Source: Verrucomicrobiota bacterium
Lineage (GTDB): Bacteria > Verrucomicrobiota > Verrucomicrobiia > Limisphaerales > JAFGQR01
Length of the DNA: 38,683 bases
Assembly (NCBI GenBank): GCA_016935555.1
Contig: JAFGQR010000197.1
Location: 1-38,683 of the forward strand
Direction of reading: 5' to 3'
Part shown: piece after piece, positions 26,444 to 36,216 of the stretch
Layout: each line of letters begins with the position of its first letter
Numbering within the stretch: position 1 is the stretch's first letter
Position numbers and translations under genes: made by a program
The notes under the pieces: generated by a model
Told to the model about the DNA's origin: nothing
Database searches by the model: none
Seen by the model: only the letters and a program-made list of their open reading frames with translations

Positions 26444-27801
26444 AGCCGAACGCACATCTGAAATCTGAAATCCGAAATCGCAAACCCGGAGCCCCAGCAT
26501 CCGCCACTCGGGTCAGGGTCCGGCGCCCCGCAACTGGAGCCTGCGCTCCATTGTTCGCGGTGGTCCTCACGCTGTTTCTTGCCCCCGTGCTGGCGCAGGA
26601 TGCGAATATTCCGGCGGCCATCAATTACCAGGGCAAGCTGACGGACAGCGCAGGCAACGCCCTCGCCTCGGGCCAATACCTGGTCGAATTCCGCATCTGG
26701 GAGCAGCCTACGGGGGACAATCCTGCGGACTACGTCTGGGGCCGCTCGTTCCCGCTGTACGTTGTGAGCGGTGGCCTGTTCAACATCCTCCTGTCGAATG
26801 ACGGCGGGCAACTCACATGGCCGAACGCCACGGGCCAGGTGCCCTCGGTGCTTGAAGCGTTCGAGGAACCGAACCGTTACCTGGGACTCACCGTGCGTCA
26901 AGTGCCGGGTGGCCCGGTGCTGACCACCGCCACCGAGATCAGCCCCCGCCAGCGACTCGTCAGCGCGCCCTACGCCATCCACGCCCAGCAGGCGTCCTCG
27001 GCCACGTATGCCACCGTCGCCACCAATGCCACGAAACTCGCCAATTACACCACCAACGACTTCCTGATGGTCAACAAGGCCAGCCAGACCCTGACCGGAA
27101 ACCTGACGGTCAACGGGAAACTGGGCATTGGCACAACCGCTCCCGACCGGCCCCTGACCGTGCAGGCGAGCGGCACAGGGAATTCGCAGTGGCTCAGCCT
27201 CAAAGACAGCGCGGGCAACACCAAATGGCATCTGACCCACGAGTACGGCGGAGTCAATTTCGCCGAGTCTGGCAAAGCCGACGGGCGGTTGTTTCTTCAA
27301 ACCAACGGCAATGTGGGCATCGGCACCATGCTCCCGGCATCGAAGCTTGACGTCAAAGGCACGATCAAGTCCACCGGCTTGACAGCCGACGGCAGCGTCA
27401 TGGTGAACTCCGGCACGGTGTCCCTCAACGCCCCGACCACGGTGAACAACAAACTCCAAGCCTCCTATTTGGACGTCGTCCACGCCCTGACCATCTACAA
27501 CGTTGTCCCGATTCAGATCCGCCGGTATACTCTCCCCGACATTCCGCTCACCACGAGAGACCCAGCACTCTACGCCACCACCTATTCGAACACCGAGTGG
27601 TCGGCCGTCATTGCCGGGCACCACTTCTATGCGGATATCCACGAGAGCCAGAACGACCGCTTTCTGGAAGTGCGAATGAGGAAGAGCGGCACCGTCTGGG
27701 CGATTGCGTTCGACGTCGCTCATCAAGACGTTGCCGTGACCCGTATCGAGGTTGACGTGATGTTCATCCGCAGAGAATTGACCGACGATTACCGCAATTA
27801 A
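26440..27801 (+). CDS. Secreted tail-fibre-like protein
   Basis: The protein has 453 residues. It starts inside the stop of the previous gene (ATGA). The N-terminus is unusually long before the signal-peptide core (LFAVVLTLFLAPVLAQ at about residues 38-53), because a short tandem repeat codes for residues 6-16. The mature protein opens with INYQGKLTDSAGNALASGQY, the start of a domain common in bacterial tail-fibre and collar-like surface proteins. It then has two GIGT-type motifs (KLGIGTTAPDRPLTVQ and NVGIGTMLPASKLDVKG), typical of trimeric fibre shafts. The C-terminal 100 residues look globular (HHFYADIHESQNDRFLEVRM). I see no S74 peptidase chaperone domain. It probably forms a fibrous extracellular trimer. 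Confidence 0.82.
   Translation: MKPNAHLKSEIRNRKPGAPASATRVRVRRPATGACAPLFAVVLTLFLAPVLAQDANIPAAINYQGKLTDSAGNALASGQYLVEFRIWEQPTGDNPADYVWGRSFPLYVVSGGLFNILLSNDGGQLTWPNATGQVPSVLEAFEEPNRYLGLTVRQVPGGPVLTTATEISPRQRLVSAPYAIHAQQASSATYATVATNATKLANYTTNDFLMVNKASQTLTGNLTVNGKLGIGTTAPDRPLTVQASGTGNSQWLSLKDSAGNTKWHLTHEYGGVNFAESGKADGRLFLQTNGNVGIGTMLPASKLDVKGTIKSTGLTADGSVMVNSGTVSLNAPTTVNNKLQASYLDVVHALTIYNVVPIQIRRYTLPDIPLTTRDPALYATTYSNTEWSAVIAGHHFYADIHESQNDRFLEVRMRKSGTVWAIAFDVAHQDVAVTRIEVDVMFIRRELTDDYRN
26458..26485 (+). repeat. Short 7-base tandem repeat at the gene start
   Basis: The units CTGAAAT, CTGAAAT, CCGAAAT and the degenerate CGCAAAC follow one another just after the start codon. They code for the peptide HLKSEIRNRKP. 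Similar GAAATC-type tandem arrays recur, from memory, in Verrucomicrobiota and Planctomycetota genomes. They lengthen the N-region of this signal peptide. Confidence 0.6.
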
Positions 27802-27811
27802 CGGAAGGCTT

Positions 27812-27851
27812 CCGGACGCACGACGTCGTGTCTTTGCGAGAGTGCGTCCGG
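27812..27851 (+). terminator. Hairpin after the tail-fibre-like gene
   Basis: CCGGACGCAC (27812-27821) pairs perfectly with GTGCGTCCGG (27842-27851) across a 20-base loop, 10 bases after the stop codon. The loop region also contains the palindrome CGACGTCG. No T-tract follows, so it may only weaken transcription or stabilise the upstream mRNA end. The next gene begins 60 bases later. Confidence 0.4.
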
Positions 27852-27910
27852 CTTGAGCAACCCTTCCCAACCGCCGCCTTCACGATCATCTCCAAACCCA
27901 CAAGTCCCCA

Positions 27911-30900
27911 ATGAACCCGATCACACTTACTTGCGCCAGGCGGCGTCGGGATGTCCGCGCCGCGGACGCGCGCTGGCCTGCGGGGTCGCCGGCCCGCGCG
28001 CCGGGGCGCGCATGGTTGTGCCAGCTGGTTTGCATTCTGGTGCCGCTCCTTGGCACGCCGGAGGTCCTGTCCGCGGCGGATGAGTATCTGAACACCCGTT
28101 ACGACAACTACTGGTTCACGAATCCGCCGACGGGTTTGTTTACAAATTACTTTGGCGCCCACCTGACCAACGCCTCCACGGCCGTCTTTGGCGGCCATGT
28201 CCTGGGCAACACGAACGACACCCTGCCGCAGGGCGGTGGGTTCGGCCTGGAATGGTCTGCGATCGGCCAGCCGGTCGAAGGCATCCAGGCGGACGTGGCG
28301 TTTGGGGATGTGATTCTGCCCCCCACAGGAGCCCTCACCAACCAACCGCCTGCGAACTTCGCGGCCGTGGCGTGGGAGGACAACACCAACGCCTATTACC
28401 AGTGCACCAACCCGGTGGGCGGAGCCATCTGGATTCCGGCCACGGGGGAGATCATTGCGACGCAGCCGAACAACATCATGATTGACTGGCGCATGGAGGG
28501 CGGTGAGATCCTGCACCAGCTGATCAACGTGAGCGCCGTCCCCAGCAGGCGCCCCGCGCGCTTGTTTTGGACTGAAAAGCCCTATGACGCGCCGAAGGTC
28601 AGCTTGAACGGGCTATTCCCGATTGTGCACTACAACTCCGCTGTCACGCGCCCGGTCTACGAGGTGACAGCGACCACCAATGGCACCGTCGTCACTTACA
28701 CGAGCAACCTCCTTTACGGAGTGTGGATCGATGATGAGAAGCTCCTCCACGCGAAGAATGTGTCCGGCCTTTTCATCATCACCTATTACCAGGAAGGCAA
28801 CTACAGGGAGCTGGTTCAGCCCCAGGGCATGGAGATCGTCCAAGTCATGGAACCCGACCTCCAACTCATCCGGGCGAATGTCGGGTCCAGGCTCATGCCG
28901 AATGACACTTACTGGGCCGAGATGGACGGCATCAACGGCCTGCTCCCCGACGTGACGGTGGGGATCAACGACACGGCCTACGTGCACAGCCAAACCGGGC
29001 CGAAGGACAACTGGGTCTTCGCCATCAAACGCACCGCGGCCATGCCGTGGGCGCTGGAAATCTATTGGCAGCACAAGGGCAGCATGGGTGTGCTCTGGCC
29101 GTATGAAGTGGACTGGTACTCGTGTGACTGGCCGCCGTATCCTCAACGCTACGTGGTGGGGGACGCCGCCCCATACGACACGGCGCCGGTGTTGATTCCC
29201 GCCGAGTTGTCTGCGGAGTTGATGGAGGACCAGGATCCACGGCTGCACGCAAGCCTCTCGGCCAGTGGCCGGTCTTTCTCCACCACTGAGCCCGGCACGT
29301 GCCTCCTGAAATACACCACGCACGACAATATCTGGTTCGAGGTCGTCCGGACCCTCAGCCACACCGATGAGGCGTATTTTGACCTCGAGCCGCGGGAATG
29401 GCCCATCGGCGAGGAACTCAGTCCCGGCGACCCGCAGGCGCACGCCTTGCGGTTCGACGGCGCGGATGATTACGTGGACATCAGCGAGAACTACTTGAAT
29501 CGCAAGGCGGAATGGACGATTTCGTTCTGGTTTAATCCGGCCAAGATCGGCTACGCCGCGCTCTATTCGGAAGGGAATCCGGCGGTCACACTCTCGGTTG
29601 AGTTGACGTGGGACGGACGGTTGCAGGTGAACACCTTCAATCAGGATCTTTATTTGCAGGGTCATCCCGGGTGGACCACCGCCACGACCCCCAACGCGCC
29701 CGTCCGGGTGAACCAGTGGCAGCACTTGGCCGTCACGTTCAAGAACGGCAGCGATACCAACGGCACCGTGCAGATCTTCCTGGACGACTTCGCCTGGGAA
29801 ACCAACAACATGCACTGGGTCACTGCCAGCGGACCACCCAAGAGCGTCATCGGCGGCAAATGGATCTCCGGAAGGGCGACGGCGTTCTTTCAGGGCAAGA
29901 TCGACGCGGTGCATGTTTGGAATGCGGCGCTCACACCCGAACAGATTCGCACCAACCGGTACGTCGTGTGGCCTGAGACACGGGACAGCCTGGTCGCGAG
30001 TTTCCCATGCAACGAGGGGCAAGGCGACATCCTGCACAACCAGGCCGGGAACTCCGACGGATCGGCCATGGGCGGGCCCGTGTGGTGCTATGGCCAGTTT
30101 GTGCCCGTCGAGAAATTCTGGGCCGAATTCCCCGGCTACATCCACGTGGCCGAGGGCAACCTCTATAACGTCAACCGCTACCACTACCCGACCGAGGCGA
30201 CGCCGAATTCCGAGTCGCATGTCTTCGGGGTGAATGCTGGGGTTTTGGAGGTCTGGTGGGCCAACCGCAGCCGGTTCCCCGACATGCCGGCGGTCTACTA
30301 TCCGTCCCGGGTGGTGCGTTACACGAACGTCTGGCCTGCCGCCCCGCCGCAATTGGTGATCGCCAGCGGCCTGGGCAGCAGCGGCAACTCCCTCCTCGAT
30401 ACGGACGAGGCGCTCGCTTTCAACGGGACATCGGGCAATTACGCGCGCGTGCCCAACACCACACTCTTCAACGTCGGGGACCAATTGACCGTGGAAGCGT
30501 GGGTGAAATTGAGCGACCCGGGACCCGACCAGAAAATCGTCTTCCGGGTGAACAACTCCACCGGAACGAACGGCGGCTTCTACCTCGGTGTTGCGGGAGG
30601 AATGTTGCAGGCGGTCGACTATCCCGATTATGCCGGGCCGGGTTTCTGGCTTCTCCAGCAGGATCCCGTGCCCACCAACGTCTGGACGCACATCTGCTTC
30701 ACCCGAGGCAATAGTGTGATGGCCACTTACACCAACGGCCAACCCGCCAGCCAACTGGCCATCTGGCTCAACCCAATCCGAAACTGCACTGCTGACCTGT
30801 CTATCGGCTGCTCGACCTGGGGCGATAACGACCCCACGCTCGGCAGCATCGGAGAGGTGCGCATTTGGAATAAGGCCCGCAGCCGGGAGGAGATCGCCGC

Positions 30901-33900
30901 AACCTGGCGCACCCGGCTGAATGGGGACGAAGCCGGGCTTGTGGCATATTACCCGTTCACCCGTGGCGCCGACTCATCGGTCCTGACCGACGCCGGGCCG
31001 TTCCTTCTGGATGGAACCATTACCGGTGCCACGTGGGCCGTCCCGGGCCATCCGGTGTGCGTTCCCGGGCCGTTGGTGCTCGGCGCGCCGTCGATCTACA
31101 GCCAGAACGACCCCAACTTGCCCGGCTACAACCCGAACGAAGAACACGCCTTGGTCATGTCGGGTGTGGCCTACGCGCTGCGCAACGACCTGAACCGGTG
31201 GTTCGATGGCACCCGCACGCAGACGTGGTCTGAGCCGTTCGTGCTTGTGGACTATCTCGATCCCAACACCGCGCGGCCGGCCATGCTGGTTTGCAGTGTC
31301 CTGGCCACAAACGAACTCTATACCTTCGACCGGGATCTGACGGCAGGCCTGCCCATTCAGCCCATCATGCCCCTGGCCGCCATGCCCCTGTGCAAAAGCA
31401 ACTTCAGCACGAATACACCCCCCGCATGGTCCGACCGGAAACTCGGCTGGTGGGCCGTGTCGGCCGGCGATGACGGCGGTCCTGCCGACGCCCGCATGTT
31501 TTTCTATTACCAGATGCAGCCCACGTTCTATTTCCCGGCACTGTCGGCCCATTCCCAGCCAGACCTCGGCAGCGAAATCCCGTGGCTGCCCGGCCCGGAT
31601 GATCCCGCCTATGCGCACGGTACAGGCGGCTGGCCGGTGCCCGTCACGTATCACATCACATGGCCGGCCGATGTGCCCGAGTTGAAGCGCGGCCAGACGC
31701 TCACGCTGGCCACCCACGGCCTGCCCGAGATCTGGAACCAACTCAGCGTCGACGTCACCTACGACCAGTCGGCACGCACAAAGGAATTGGAGAGCGTGAC
31801 GCTGTTCGACCCCCTCGTCGCTTGCGGCACGAACCTCGATTCCACGGTCGTCCAAGCCATGGTCGACTCCAAGCTCGCGCGCCAGGACCTTACCAGTCCC
31901 TTGATCCGCTTCCCGGACCTGCCGCCATCACTCTACCCGCGGATCTACTACGACCCGAATCGCGGCTACGGCGGGCAACTCGGGCAGCTGGTTTTGGAGG
32001 GTCAATACGTTTCCACGCTGACCGGCGATGGGTATCTCCTTCTCAACCTGCTGGAAGACTTCGAAAAAGACCAGGTCAAGGAGTTGGCCAGTGCTCTCGA
32101 TGCGAGCAAGAAAGGACTTTGGGACGCGGCGGTGGACAAACTGCCCAGTGAGTTGACGCTGATTACGTCCTCGAACGCCTATGTCAAAGCCGCGCTGGCT
32201 GCGCGGCTCACCAATGGCATCGGCTATGTCACCGTCGCCTTCAACAACAGCACAAACCGCCTCCAAGTGCCCCAGGCTCTGCCCGTCAGCGTGAGTGTGA
32301 TCAAGGTCGTGCCCGAACTGCACAGCGCCCCGCTGCAGGTGATTCTGCCGGACGATGCGCTGGCAGAGCAACTGTCGGTGCGTTACAGCGGCGACCTGGC
32401 GGGCAAGGTCGAAGAAGCCGAGTTCCAATGGCGCTGGATCGAACCGTTCGGCGGTCTGGTTCCCAACACCAATTACCTGACCGACTGGAAGATGTACGTC
32501 GGCGCCGACTTCACCGTCGGGCTCAATGAGATCACCATCACCGGTGCCAGCGACTTCACGCTGTCGGACCATTACTTCGCTGTGCGCTACCGGCCCACGG
32601 ATCCCGCCGACCCGACCCGCACGAATTGGAGCGCTTGGACCCACCAGTTGGCCCCCGGCTGGGTGAAGCGCGCCATGACCGGCGTGAACCCCTTCGAGCA
32701 AATCTTCCACGACATGACCGCCAATACGGTCGACACGCGAGTCAGCATGATCAGCCAGGCCGGCGGCCCATACGAAGGCGACGTGGCGCTCAATCTCAAC
32801 GCCGCCAGCAGCGCGGGCCTCATTGCCACATACCAGACGATCTTTAACCGCGCCAAAGCCTTCAGCATTGCCGCCGACATCGACGACGACAACATCAACC
32901 AGACCCTGCTCTTCGCTGCCAGCCGGCTTCATGACCTCTACATGTTGCTGGGCAACGAGGCGTATGCCGACGCCCAAGACCCGACGATTGCCTTTCCGCG
33001 CTCATTGACGGAGGACCAGCACGGTGGCGAGGCGACCTCGATCTTCCCCTTTATGAACCAGGTGCCCAACCTGCTCGAAGAAGAGCTGGCCCTGCTCCGC
33101 GGCCGCGACGGCACGCTCGAGCCATCCGTCCGCACCTCGCCTATCTACAACCGGTTGATCTGGAACTACACCCAGGGCCTCAACGGCGGCGAGCCCGCCT
33201 ACGCTTACAACTATAATATCCGGGGCGTGCCCACCAATACGGACGGGCTGATTACGGTCGATGACGCCAAACGGTTTTATCCCCAGGGCCACGGCGACGC
33301 CTGGGGCCATTACTTGAGCGCCATCAGCCCGTACTACGACCTCCTCTCCAACACCAACTTCGGATGGCACACCCTCGCCGAAGCCACACTCCTCGGCGGC
33401 AGCGCCACCGTCAGCGCCGACTACCTGGACGAGCAGAAGTTCGCCGAAACCGCCGCCGCCCGCGCACGCACGGGTGCCCAGATCGTCCGGCAAACGTTCC
33501 GACAGTGTTACTCCGAAGACCCGACAGGCCGCTGGCCGGGTTACACCGACAGCGATCCTGACCGCGCCTGGGGCGTCGGCGAATGGGGCAGCCGGGCCGG
33601 GCAGGCCGCACTCTACGATTGGGCCGTCGCCAACTCGCTCATGCTGGACCGGCTGACCAACATGGCCCAAGTCCGCGGTGCCGACCGGCCGCCGGAAGGG
33701 ATTGAGAAAATCGACCGGGCCTCGACCCCGGAACTCAGCGAGATCACGAGCGCGTTCAAAGACATCCAGACCCAGATCGACAGCGCCAACGCCGGGCTGA
33801 ACCCGCTTGGCCTGGCGCGAAACGTCGTCCCGTTTGACATCGATCCCGCCGCGATCGATGCGGGCCAAACCCATTTCGAGCAGATTTACAGCCGCGCGCT

Positions 33901-36205
33901 CCAGGCCCTTTACAACGCCTGTGTCGCGTTCGACCACGCCCGCAATGCCACACTCCGGCTTCGCGAACAGTCCGACTCGACTTACGATCTGGAGGAGGCG
34001 CTGGCCGCCAACGAAACCGATTACCACAACCGTCTCCTTCAGCTCTATGGCTACCCGTATCCAGACGATGTCGGCCCCGGCAAGACCTACCCGCAAGGCT
34101 ATGACGGGCCGGACCTGGTCAACTGGCGGATTCTCGATCTGGAAAACCTCCTCGTGAACGCGCCCACCGGCCAGGTGATGGAGGTCGTGATGTACAACCT
34201 GGAGTTCACACCGGGCAACGATTTCGAAGGCCATGAGTACGAGGATTATATCGATCTGCCTCACACGGTCGTGTCGTACCCGACCAACCTCGTCACCAAC
34301 TCCGTGTGCATGGCCGAAAACGGACTGCAGGTCAAGCCCTCCACGTGGACCTCCCGGCGCCCCGCCCAAGGCGAGCTCCAACTCGCGTTGTCCGACTATG
34401 TCCAGACGTGGTACGCGCTGGAGGCCAAAATGGCGGACTACGACCAGACCCTGGCCGAGTTGGAGGTCGACATCGAGCATCGGCGGGCCGATTATGAACG
34501 TTATCCCGAGGAGTGGGAGGAGCACGAAGCGAACGTGAAGGACAAGAAGGCAACCGCGCAGCTCGTCTCCAACCTGAAAATGGCCAAGGAAGCCATGGAA
34601 CTGCTGGCTGAAAGCGTCAAGGAGGGGGGAGAGCTGATCGCGGATTTGCTGCCCCATATCCACAGCGGCTTCTATTTCCCGATCGCCCCCGGAATGGTCG
34701 CGGAGGTTGACACCAGCCCGATCTCGCGAGCAGCCGTTGCCGTGACCTACTACGCCAGCATGTGGGCCGCCCACGGATTGGAGATGGGGGCTGCAGGACG
34801 CGAGGCGTCACAGGAAGAGTGGGACGCCGATTTGGAGGAACTGCTGAAAGGCAACGAATACCAGGCTGTGCTCCGGTGGTGCACCGCCGAGACCCTCGTC
34901 AAGCTCAAGGAACAATACGTTAAGCAAGCCGAGTTGTTCGCCCAGATTGAAGCCCTGTCCCAGAGCTATGAGCGCGTCCAGAAGCTGCTCGCCGAGGGCC
35001 GGCGGCTCATCTTCGAGCGCGGCCAGGTCCGCTCCCGGGCCGCGCAGCGCCTCCAGTCCCAACGCTATGCCGACCTGAGCTTCCGGATCTTCCGCGACGA
35101 CGCGTTGCGCCGCTATCAGAGCACCTTCGACCTGGCCGCCCGCTATACTTACCTCGCCGCCAAGGCGTACGACTACGAAACCGGCTTGCTCAGCTCCGAC
35201 ACCGCCCGAACCCCCGGCAGCCGATTCCTCGAAGACGTCGTGCGCGCCCGGCTGCCGGGCCGGTTTTATGTCTGGCTGGGCACGCCCATGGCCGGAGGCG
35301 GCTCCGGCGAGCCCGGCTTGGCCGACATCCTGGCCCGCATGAAAGCCGACTGGGACGTGGTCAAAGGCCGTTATGGCTTTAATAACCCGGACACCGAAAC
35401 CAGCCGCTTTTCGCTCCGCACGGAGTTGTTCCGGATTTCGCCTTCCACCAACAGCGATCCCACGTGGGAGGACGCACTCGAGTCCTGCCGCGTGGCGAAC
35501 CTGCACGAAGTGCCCGAGTTCGTCCGATACTGCCGGCCGTACATCGACACAACCAATATCGAACCTGGGCTCGTGATTCCCTTCTCGACGTTCGTCGTTG
35601 CCGGCCAGAACTACTTCGGCCGCGATCTGGCCGGTGGCGACAATGCCTACGACGCCAGCCGCGCCGCCACGAAGATCCGGTCGGCGGGTGTCTGGTTCAC
35701 GGGTTATAATACCACGTTCAACACCAACAGCACAGGCCCCGGCCTGGCTAACGAACCGCGCGTCTATCTCATCCCCGTTGGCCAGGATGTGATGCGCTCG
35801 CCCACCCGTAATGCCGTGCAGACACGCTCGTGGACCGTGTTCGACCAGGCCATCCCGCTGCCGTACAGCGTGGGCGGCGCGGCTGTGGACGCCCCGGATT
35901 GGATTCCCGTGATCGACTCCTTGCGGGAGCCGCTCGCGCAAATCCGGCACTATGCCTCCTTGCGCGCCTACCATGACAGCGGCGAGTTCGACGAGAGCGA
36001 GGCGCTCAGCAACAGCCGCTTGGTCGGCCGCTCAGTCTGGAACTCCCGCTGGCTCCTCATCATCCCCGGACGCACGCTGCTGTCCGATCCCGATGAGGGC
36101 ATCGAGCGCTTCATCCATGGCGCCACTGTCAACGACTCCCCAGATGGTAACGGAATCAAGGACATCAAGATCTTCTTCCAGACGTATTCCATCTCGGGAG
36201 ATTAA
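27911..36205 (+). CDS. Giant secreted protein: two LamG domains and Tc-toxin-A-like C-terminal region
   Basis: The protein has 2764 residues. A long Arg-rich N-terminus leads to a signal-peptide core (WLCQLVCILVPLLG, about residues 35-48) and an AADEY cleavage site. Residues 57-510 are a beta-rich unknown domain. LamG domains lie at about 510-690 (HALRFDGADDYVDI, AEWTISFWFN) and 836-1016 (ALAFNGTSGNYARV, QLTVEAWVKL). Residues 1030-1620 are mixed beta, and 1620-2150 mainly helical. Residues 2170-2250 are coiled-coil, followed by a hydrophobic hairpin-like stretch (ISRAAVAVTYYASMWAAHG), a QEEW motif, a long helix pair, FDLAARYTYLAAKAYDYE (2406-2423), and a C-terminus ending IKDIKIFFQTYSI. That order matches the channel and TcB-binding parts of Tc insecticidal toxin A subunits. 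The match is from remembered motifs, not an alignment. No TcB/TcC gene is in the window. Confidence 0.85.
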   Translation: MNPITLTCARRRRDVRAADARWPAGSPARAPGRAWLCQLVCILVPLLGTPEVLSAADEYLNTRYDNYWFTNPPTGLFTNYFGAHLTNASTAVFGGHVLGNTNDTLPQGGGFGLEWSAIGQPVEGIQADVAFGDVILPPTGALTNQPPANFAAVAWEDNTNAYYQCTNPVGGAIWIPATGEIIATQPNNIMIDWRMEGGEILHQLINVSAVPSRRPARLFWTEKPYDAPKVSLNGLFPIVHYNSAVTRPVYEVTATTNGTVVTYTSNLLYGVWIDDEKLLHAKNVSGLFIITYYQEGNYRELVQPQGMEIVQVMEPDLQLIRANVGSRLMPNDTYWAEMDGINGLLPDVTVGINDTAYVHSQTGPKDNWVFAIKRTAAMPWALEIYWQHKGSMGVLWPYEVDWYSCDWPPYPQRYVVGDAAPYDTAPVLIPAELSAELMEDQDPRLHASLSASGRSFSTTEPGTCLLKYTTHDNIWFEVVRTLSHTDEAYFDLEPREWPIGEELSPGDPQAHALRFDGADDYVDISENYLNRKAEWTISFWFNPAKIGYAALYSEGNPAVTLSVELTWDGRLQVNTFNQDLYLQGHPGWTTATTPNAPVRVNQWQHLAVTFKNGSDTNGTVQIFLDDFAWETNNMHWVTASGPPKSVIGGKWISGRATAFFQGKIDAVHVWNAALTPEQIRTNRYVVWPETRDSLVASFPCNEGQGDILHNQAGNSDGSAMGGPVWCYGQFVPVEKFWAEFPGYIHVAEGNLYNVNRYHYPTEATPNSESHVFGVNAGVLEVWWANRSRFPDMPAVYYPSRVVRYTNVWPAAPPQLVIASGLGSSGNSLLDTDEALAFNGTSGNYARVPNTTLFNVGDQLTVEAWVKLSDPGPDQKIVFRVNNSTGTNGGFYLGVAGGMLQAVDYPDYAGPGFWLLQQDPVPTNVWTHICFTRGNSVMATYTNGQPASQLAIWLNPIRNCTADLSIGCSTWGDNDPTLGSIGEVRIWNKARSREEIAATWRTRLNGDEAGLVAYYPFTRGADSSVLTDAGPFLLDGTITGATWAVPGHPVCVPGPLVLGAPSIYSQNDPNLPGYNPNEEHALVMSGVAYALRNDLNRWFDGTRTQTWSEPFVLVDYLDPNTARPAMLVCSVLATNELYTFDRDLTAGLPIQPIMPLAAMPLCKSNFSTNTPPAWSDRKLGWWAVSAGDDGGPADARMFFYYQMQPTFYFPALSAHSQPDLGSEIPWLPGPDDPAYAHGTGGWPVPVTYHITWPADVPELKRGQTLTLATHGLPEIWNQLSVDVTYDQSARTKELESVTLFDPLVACGTNLDSTVVQAMVDSKLARQDLTSPLIRFPDLPPSLYPRIYYDPNRGYGGQLGQLVLEGQYVSTLTGDGYLLLNLLEDFEKDQVKELASALDASKKGLWDAAVDKLPSELTLITSSNAYVKAALAARLTNGIGYVTVAFNNSTNRLQVPQALPVSVSVIKVVPELHSAPLQVILPDDALAEQLSVRYSGDLAGKVEEAEFQWRWIEPFGGLVPNTNYLTDWKMYVGADFTVGLNEITITGASDFTLSDHYFAVRYRPTDPADPTRTNWSAWTHQLAPGWVKRAMTGVNPFEQIFHDMTANTVDTRVSMISQAGGPYEGDVALNLNAASSAGLIATYQTIFNRAKAFSIAADIDDDNINQTLLFAASRLHDLYMLLGNEAYADAQDPTIAFPRSLTEDQHGGEATSIFPFMNQVPNLLEEELALLRGRDGTLEPSVRTSPIYNRLIWNYTQGLNGGEPAYAYNYNIRGVPTNTDGLITVDDAKRFYPQGHGDAWGHYLSAISPYYDLLSNTNFGWHTLAEATLLGGSATVSADYLDEQKFAETAAARARTGAQIVRQTFRQCYSEDPTGRWPGYTDSDPDRAWGVGEWGSRAGQAALYDWAVANSLMLDRLTNMAQVRGADRPPEGIEKIDRASTPELSEITSAFKDIQTQIDSANAGLNPLGLARNVVPFDIDPAAIDAGQTHFEQIYSRALQALYNACVAFDHARNATLRLREQSDSTYDLEEALAANETDYHNRLLQLYGYPYPDDVGPGKTYPQGYDGPDLVNWRILDLENLLVNAPTGQVMEVVMYNLEFTPGNDFEGHEYEDYIDLPHTVVSYPTNLVTNSVCMAENGLQVKPSTWTSRRPAQGELQLALSDYVQTWYALEAKMADYDQTLAELEVDIEHRRADYERYPEEWEEHEANVKDKKATAQLVSNLKMAKEAMELLAESVKEGGELIADLLPHIHSGFYFPIAPGMVAEVDTSPISRAAVAVTYYASMWAAHGLEMGAAGREASQEEWDADLEELLKGNEYQAVLRWCTAETLVKLKEQYVKQAELFAQIEALSQSYERVQKLLAEGRRLIFERGQVRSRAAQRLQSQRYADLSFRIFRDDALRRYQSTFDLAARYTYLAAKAYDYETGLLSSDTARTPGSRFLEDVVRARLPGRFYVWLGTPMAGGGSGEPGLADILARMKADWDVVKGRYGFNNPDTETSRFSLRTELFRISPSTNSDPTWEDALESCRVANLHEVPEFVRYCRPYIDTTNIEPGLVIPFSTFVVAGQNYFGRDLAGGDNAYDASRAATKIRSAGVWFTGYNTTFNTNSTGPGLANEPRVYLIPVGQDVMRSPTRNAVQTRSWTVFDQAIPLPYSVGGAAVDAPDWIPVIDSLREPLAQIRHYASLRAYHDSGEFDESEALSNSRLVGRSVWNSRWLLIIPGRTLLSDPDEGIERFIHGATVNDSPDGNGIKDIKIFFQTYSISGD

Positions 36206-36216
36206 GCACCCCGCCC

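Noticed and set aside
28613..30754. Minus-strand open frame of about 713 codons opposite the LamG giant
   Set aside because: It lies exactly over the first LamG domain, and its translation is His/Val/Arg-rich with no domain or start context.
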